Assembly: GCA_000434935.1 (NCBI GenBank)
Contig: FR882204.1
Coordinates: 57,834-68,414 of the forward strand
Direction of reading: 5' to 3'
Origin: Bacteroides sp. CAG:709
GTDB taxonomy: Bacteria > Bacteroidota > Bacteroidia > Bacteroidales > UBA932
Length of the DNA stretch: 10,581 bases
Shown here: positions 8,223 to 10,581 of the stretch, piece by piece
How the letters are laid out: each line of letters starts with the position of its first letter
Numbering within the stretch: the first letter of the stretch is position 1
The notes under the pieces: model-generated
Databases searched by the model: none
Told to the model about the DNA's origin: nothing
The model's input: the letters and a program-made list of their open reading frames with translations, nothing else
Position numbers and translations under genes: made by a program

Positions 8223-8286
8223 GAGTTATCTGAATGATTCAGAACAACATACGGCTATAGCCTCCTACGACTGTCAGAGTAGTAAG
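8206..8286 (-). promoter_or_regulatory. Competing antiterminator and protector RNA structures of the trp attenuator
   Basis: Hand pairing gives two alternatives that share the segment 8273-8261. Antiterminator: CAGUCGU (8273-8267) pairs with GCGACUG (8212-8206), and after a bulged A the bases GG (8265-8264) and GG (8262-8261) pair with CC (8214-8213) and CC (8217-8216), flanking one A-G mismatch. This occupies most of the 5' arm and loop of the terminator. Protector: 8286-8284 and 8282-8279 pair with 8268-8265 and 8263-8261. A ribosome waiting at the Trp codons (8299-8291) would cover the left protector arm and free the antiterminator; a ribosome reaching the stop at 8257-8255 would cover 8273-8261 and let the terminator form. 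A small perfect 6-bp hairpin (8229-8243) would sit in the antiterminator loop. No energies were computed. Confidence 0.75.
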
Positions 8287-8323
8287 AGCGCCACCACCAA
8301 GAATTGTTGTTCATCATAAACAT
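8255..8323 (-). CDS. trpL: trp leader peptide (22 aa, three tandem Trp codons)
   Basis: This short frame begins with ATG at 8323 and ends with TAG at 8257-8255. It starts MFMM, then NNNS, then WWW encoded by TGG TGG TGG (8299-8291), then RSYYSDS and RRRL. Three consecutive Trp codons in 22 are far from chance for a residue that normally makes up about 1 percent of a protein. It lies about 18 bp downstream of the expected transcription start and ahead of a terminator, so it is a sensing peptide: low charged tRNA-Trp would stall the ribosome at the WWW run. Met3 (8317) or Met4 (8314) could equally be the start. No strong Shine-Dalgarno is seen, which is normal for this phylum. The codons for RR form AGGAGG, which is also part of the antiterminator strand. 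The product itself probably has no function. Confidence 0.9.
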   Translation of the reverse strand: MFMMNNNSWWWRSYYSDSRRRL

Positions 8324-8347
8324 AGTTCCGTTTCTATTTTTCGGGAT

Positions 8348-8379
8348 GCAAGTTAGAAGATTCGATTTTAATATGCAAA
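8348..8379 (-). promoter_or_regulatory. Bacteroidota-type promoter for trpL-trpB2
   Basis: On the minus strand the -33 element TTTG (8379-8376) is followed after 20 bp by TAACTTGC (8355-8348), one base short of the TAnnTTTG consensus. Transcription would begin near 8341, leaving about 18 nt before the leader peptide start. The -33 element begins 12 bp after the phoH stop codon and lies within a perfect 7-bp inverted repeat (8373-8391). Confidence 0.7.
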
Positions 8380-8391
8380 TATTTTTTGCAT
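8373..8391. repeat. Perfect inverted repeat overlapping the trpB2 -33 element
   Basis: On the plus strand ATGCAAA (8373-8379) and TTTGCAT (8385-8391) are exact inverted copies separated by five bases. The repeat abuts the phoH stop codon and includes the -33 TTTG of the trpB2 promoter. It could be a weak terminator for phoH, though it has no proper T-run, or an operator for a dimeric regulator. It could also be chance in an AT-rich gap. Confidence 0.5.
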
Positions 8392-9348
8392 TTATTTTTC
8401 CGCTTCCTGTGTCTCAGCACTGTCGAAAGCCTTGACGATTTTCGTCACAAGCGGGTGTCTTACAATGTCTTCGTTAGTGAAAAAGATTGTTGAGACGCCC
8501 TTGATATTTTTCAACATATTTATTCCACGTACAAGTCCGGAATCCTCCTTGTGCGGCAAATCCACCTGGCTGGCATCACCTGTCACGATGAATTTGGCAT
8601 CCGGTCCCATACGGGTAAGGAACATTTTCAGCTGTCCGAGATTCGTGTTCTGCGCCTCATCCAGAATTACACATGCGCGGTCAAGTGTACGTCCGCGCAT
8701 ATAGGCCAGCGGCGCTATCTGAATGGTGCCTTCCGCGATGAATTCCTGGAGCTTTTTCGTCGGAATCATGTCCCCGAGTGCATCATAAAGCGGCTGCAGG
8801 TACGGGTCCAGCTTGTCCTTCAGGTCTCCAGGCAGAAATCCCAGACGTTCCCCGGCTTCCACGGCAGGTCTGGTAAGGATAATCCTCTTTATTTCCCTGT
8901 TTTTCAATGCTCTGACAGCCAATGCGATAGCGATGTATGTCTTACCTGTGCCGGCAGGCCCGACAGCGAAAACCAGATCGCTGCTGAAGTAGGCCTTGAC
9001 CATTTCCTGCTGCTTCTTGTTCCTCGCCCTTATCGGCTTGCCGTCCGTGCTGTGGACTATGACTGCATCTCCGTTCAATGTGAAACTGTCCGGCGAAGTC
9101 TCTCCGTCGAATATATCCTCCACATCGAATTTCGTAAGATTCAGTTTGTGACGGCGCCTCTCGATGAGTTCGTCCAGTTTTGTGCTGAACTGCTCTATCT
9201 GCTCCTCGCTTCCGTCCAGCATAATCAGATTTCCCCTCGCAACTACTTTCAATCCAGGAAAATAGGAGCAGAATTCTGTCAGTATCTTATTTCCGGCCCC
9301 ATAAATTTCTATGGGGTCCATAGCTTCCAATGTAATGTCTTTTCTCAT
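8392..9348 (-). CDS. phoH: PhoH-like ATPase (YbeZ type)
   Basis: This 318-residue cytoplasmic P-loop ATPase is of the PhoH/YbeZ family, which is linked to RNA metabolism and ribosome or phosphate-starvation responses, often with the YbeY endoribonuclease. Walker A is GPAGTGKT at 130-137, the Walker B motif is VILDEAQN at 227-234, and the family motifs TRPAVEAGERLGFLPGD (159-175) and TGDASQVDLP (256-265) are intact. The N-terminal part (about 10-70) has the usual small alpha/beta domain. The start was chosen at ATG 9348 because AGGA lies about 9 nt upstream and because a consensus promoter occupies 9393-9423. A longer frame from GTG 9393 would begin inside the -7 element, upstream of any transcript from that promoter. 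The gene appears to be transcribed alone, and the trpB2 promoter begins 12 bp after its stop. Confidence 0.95.
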   Translation of the reverse strand: MRKDITLEAMDPIEIYGAGNKILTEFCSYFPGLKVVARGNLIMLDGSEEQIEQFSTKLDELIERRRHKLNLTKFDVEDIFDGETSPDSFTLNGDAVIVHSTDGKPIRARNKKQQEMVKAYFSSDLVFAVGPAGTGKTYIAIALAVRALKNREIKRIILTRPAVEAGERLGFLPGDLKDKLDPYLQPLYDALGDMIPTKKLQEFIAEGTIQIAPLAYMRGRTLDRACVILDEAQNTNLGQLKMFLTRMGPDAKFIVTGDASQVDLPHKEDSGLVRGINMLKNIKGVSTIFFTNEDIVRHPLVTKIVKAFDSAETQEAEK

Positions 9349-9392
9349 ATCTTTATCCTGCCGTTCACGGGATTTCCCGAGCGGCCAATCCA

Positions 9393-9423
9393 CAAAGTTA
9401 CATCTATAATCGCGTTCCGCAAA
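9393..9423 (-). promoter_or_regulatory. Bacteroidota-type promoter for phoH
   Basis: On the minus strand TTTG (9423-9420) and TAACTTTG (9400-9393) are separated by 19 bp, an exact match to the Bacteroides consensus in both elements. Transcription would start near 9386, giving a 5' leader of roughly 40 nt before the ATG at 9348. The -33 element starts 5 bp after the stop codon of the capA-like gene. Confidence 0.8.
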
Positions 9424-9443
9424 AATATTTACCGGACCCCGGT
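9420..9443 (-). terminator. Possible weak terminator of the capA-like gene
   Basis: The minus strand carries ACCGG-GGT-CCGGT (9443-9431), a 5-bp GC-rich hairpin that overlaps the stop codon, followed by AAATATTTTT (9430-9421). The T-stretch is interrupted and the stem is short, so termination may be partial. Its T-run also supplies the -33 element of the phoH promoter. Confidence 0.4.
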
Positions 9444-10544
9444 GACAGCCTTCACGTGGTGATAGGTGGACATCATTTTGTCATAGTCGAAAGGGGCCTG
9501 CCAAAGTTCGCGTTTTCCGATGAAATCCTGAACCGGCAACGTGGTGTAGTTGTCCATGTATTTGCCTGGACGTGAGCACCATAGGTAAGTGACAGACGGC
9601 GGCAGCATTGACATGTCACCTGATGTGGAACGTGCGAACTTCAGTTCCACAGCGAGCTCCAGCTGGGTGTTTGCCGCACTCATGTTCGACACGGCATTGC
9701 CCAGGGAATAGAAAACCGGGACGCCGGCAATCATCGACGAATCCTGCACCACATGAGGATGGGTCCCTACGATGGCATTGACCCCCTTGGCTACCAGCCA
9801 TTTGGCCAGTTTTTCCTGTCGGGAGGAATGGCGCAATTCGTATTCCTCGCCCCAATGCGGGAGCGCCACGATGAAATCCGGTTTCCGCTCTTTCGCCCGC
9901 GATAGCGCTTCTGCGATGTCGGTCGTGTCGGAGAGATTCACCTTCGGCCATTTTCCCCGTTTCACGGGATTGTTGGTCCCGTATGTGAAATTCAGGAGGG
10001 CGATCCGGACACCTCGCACATTGACAATCAGCGGGTAACGCCCCGCATTGTCCAGGGAATCAGCGCTTATGCCCGCATATCTGATGGCGCCTGCGGCCTC
10101 CAGGCTGTCGTAGACATGAATTGTCCGTTCAATTCCCGTGTAACCTTTGTCGAGAATGTGGTTGTTCGCTGCCAGGAAGACATTGGCTCCGCAACTGTTT
10201 ATGTAGCAGGCATATTCATCGGGCGCGGAAAATGCCGGATAGCCGGAATACGGCTTGCCGCCGAGTGGGAATTCCATGTTCGCGACAGTGATGTCCGCAG
10301 CCTTCATCCGGCCGCTGACATGCTCAAGGAAAGGCCCGTAGCTATAGGACATCTGCCGTTCATGAAGCATCACATCGCCGATGACGAACATTGAAACGGT
10401 ATCCGCAGGCCCGAACAGCGGACGCGCGGGCGCCAGCCTTTCTTCGGAACAATGCCGGAAATCCGGGGCGCGCAGAGGAAATGCCGCAGAGCCTCCGAGG
10501 ACTCCTGCGAGAATGATTTTTAATGCGTTCCGGACCAATGTCAT
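9429..10544 (-). CDS. CapA-family protein (PGA_cap, metallophosphoesterase-like)
   Basis: This is a 371-residue protein with a hydrophobic N-terminus (about 7-24) that looks like a signal peptide or anchor, so it probably acts outside the cytoplasm. The CapA/PgsA family motifs occur in order: GDVMLH (56-61), NMEFPLGG (89-96), AANNHILDKG (125-134), LPHWGEEYE (228-236), GTHPHVVQ (260-267) and YSLGNAVSN (279-287). The Asp, Asn and His residues of these motifs match the metal-binding pattern of the calcineurin-like phosphoesterase fold. Family members take part in poly-gamma-glutamate capsule production in Bacillus, but most members in other bacteria have unknown substrates. No capB, capC or other capsule genes are seen here, so a capsule role is not supported. 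About 12 bp separate its start from a possible upstream stop codon, and phoH follows behind its own promoter. Confidence 0.92.
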   Translation of the reverse strand: MTLVRNALKIILAGVLGGSAAFPLRAPDFRHCSEERLAPARPLFGPADTVSMFVIGDVMLHERQMSYSYGPFLEHVSGRMKAADITVANMEFPLGGKPYSGYPAFSAPDEYACYINSCGANVFLAANNHILDKGYTGIERTIHVYDSLEAAGAIRYAGISADSLDNAGRYPLIVNVRGVRIALLNFTYGTNNPVKRGKWPKVNLSDTTDIAEALSRAKERKPDFIVALPHWGEEYELRHSSRQEKLAKWLVAKGVNAIVGTHPHVVQDSSMIAGVPVFYSLGNAVSNMSAANTQLELAVELKFARSTSGDMSMLPPSVTYLWCSRPGKYMDNYTTLPVQDFIGKRELWQAPFDYDKMMSTYHHVKAVTGVR

Positions 10545-10556
10545 TACGTACAGTGC

Positions 10557-10581
10557 TTACTTGCTGATTACTACGGCAGTA
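10557..10581 (-). CDS. Possible C-terminal end of an unknown gene (partial)
   Basis: At the right edge the minus strand can be read as T-A-V-V-I-S-K followed by TAA (10559-10557), 12 bp before the capA-like start. Such close spacing would fit an upstream gene in the same transcript. Only seven codons are visible, so no product can be named and the frame itself may be chance. Confidence 0.3.

Noticed and set aside
8229..8243. Second terminator in the trp leader (TCTGAA-TGA-TTCAGA)
   Set aside because: A perfect 6-bp hairpin, but AT-rich and not followed by a U-run; better seen as a spacer hairpin in the antiterminator loop.
9349..9393. N-terminal extension of PhoH from GTG 9393
   Set aside because: The GTG overlaps the -7 promoter element, so it would not be on the transcript, and the extension is not PhoH-like. 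ATG 9348 has an AGGA upstream.
8551..9462. Plus-strand open frame of about 300 codons opposite phoH
   Set aside because: It lies entirely antisense to phoH and the end of the capA-like gene, has no recognisable domain, and the minus-strand product has complete family motifs.

Overview
The window comes from the chromosome of a Bacteroidota bacterium, most likely order Bacteroidales. The evidence is three promoters matching the Bacteroides -33/-7 consensus (TTTG, 19-20 bp, TAnnTTTG or a close variant), the near absence of strong Shine-Dalgarno sites, a Bacteroidetes-type GyrA, and a vitamin B12 uptake pair of the BtuB plus BtuG type that is known from gut Bacteroides. Genus cannot be read from the sequence. 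No mobile elements, CRISPR arrays, tRNA or rRNA genes are visible.

Plus strand, 1-6778. The window opens inside gyrA (about the last 624 codons). It is followed after 21 bp by a gene for a secreted or periplasmic TPR protein, and the pair ends in a strong intrinsic terminator (3233-3264). A separate transcription unit then begins: a consensus promoter (3306-3337), a cobalamin riboswitch (about 3341-3515), a BtuB-like TonB-dependent outer membrane receptor, and 12 bp later a BtuG-like beta-propeller lipoprotein. Together these make a B12-repressed surface capture and outer membrane import module.

Minus strand, 10581-6782. Reading leftwards: the possible last codons of an unknown gene, a CapA-family metallophosphoesterase-like protein, a PhoH-type ATPase, and a stand-alone trpB2 (long-form tryptophan synthase beta subunit). 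phoH and trpB2 each have their own consensus promoter placed within about 5-13 bp after the preceding stop codon, so this strand looks like tightly packed single genes rather than one operon.

The most interesting element lies between phoH and trpB2 (8190-8379). It holds a consensus promoter, a 22-codon leader peptide with three consecutive Trp codons, and an intrinsic terminator. An antiterminator and a protector hairpin compete for the same bases at positions that fit a ribosome stalled at the Trp codons. This is a complete classical tryptophan attenuator driving a lone trpB2, and it argues that this TrpB2 serves tryptophan supply. btuG and trpB2 converge with only 3 bp between their stop codons and no visible terminator.
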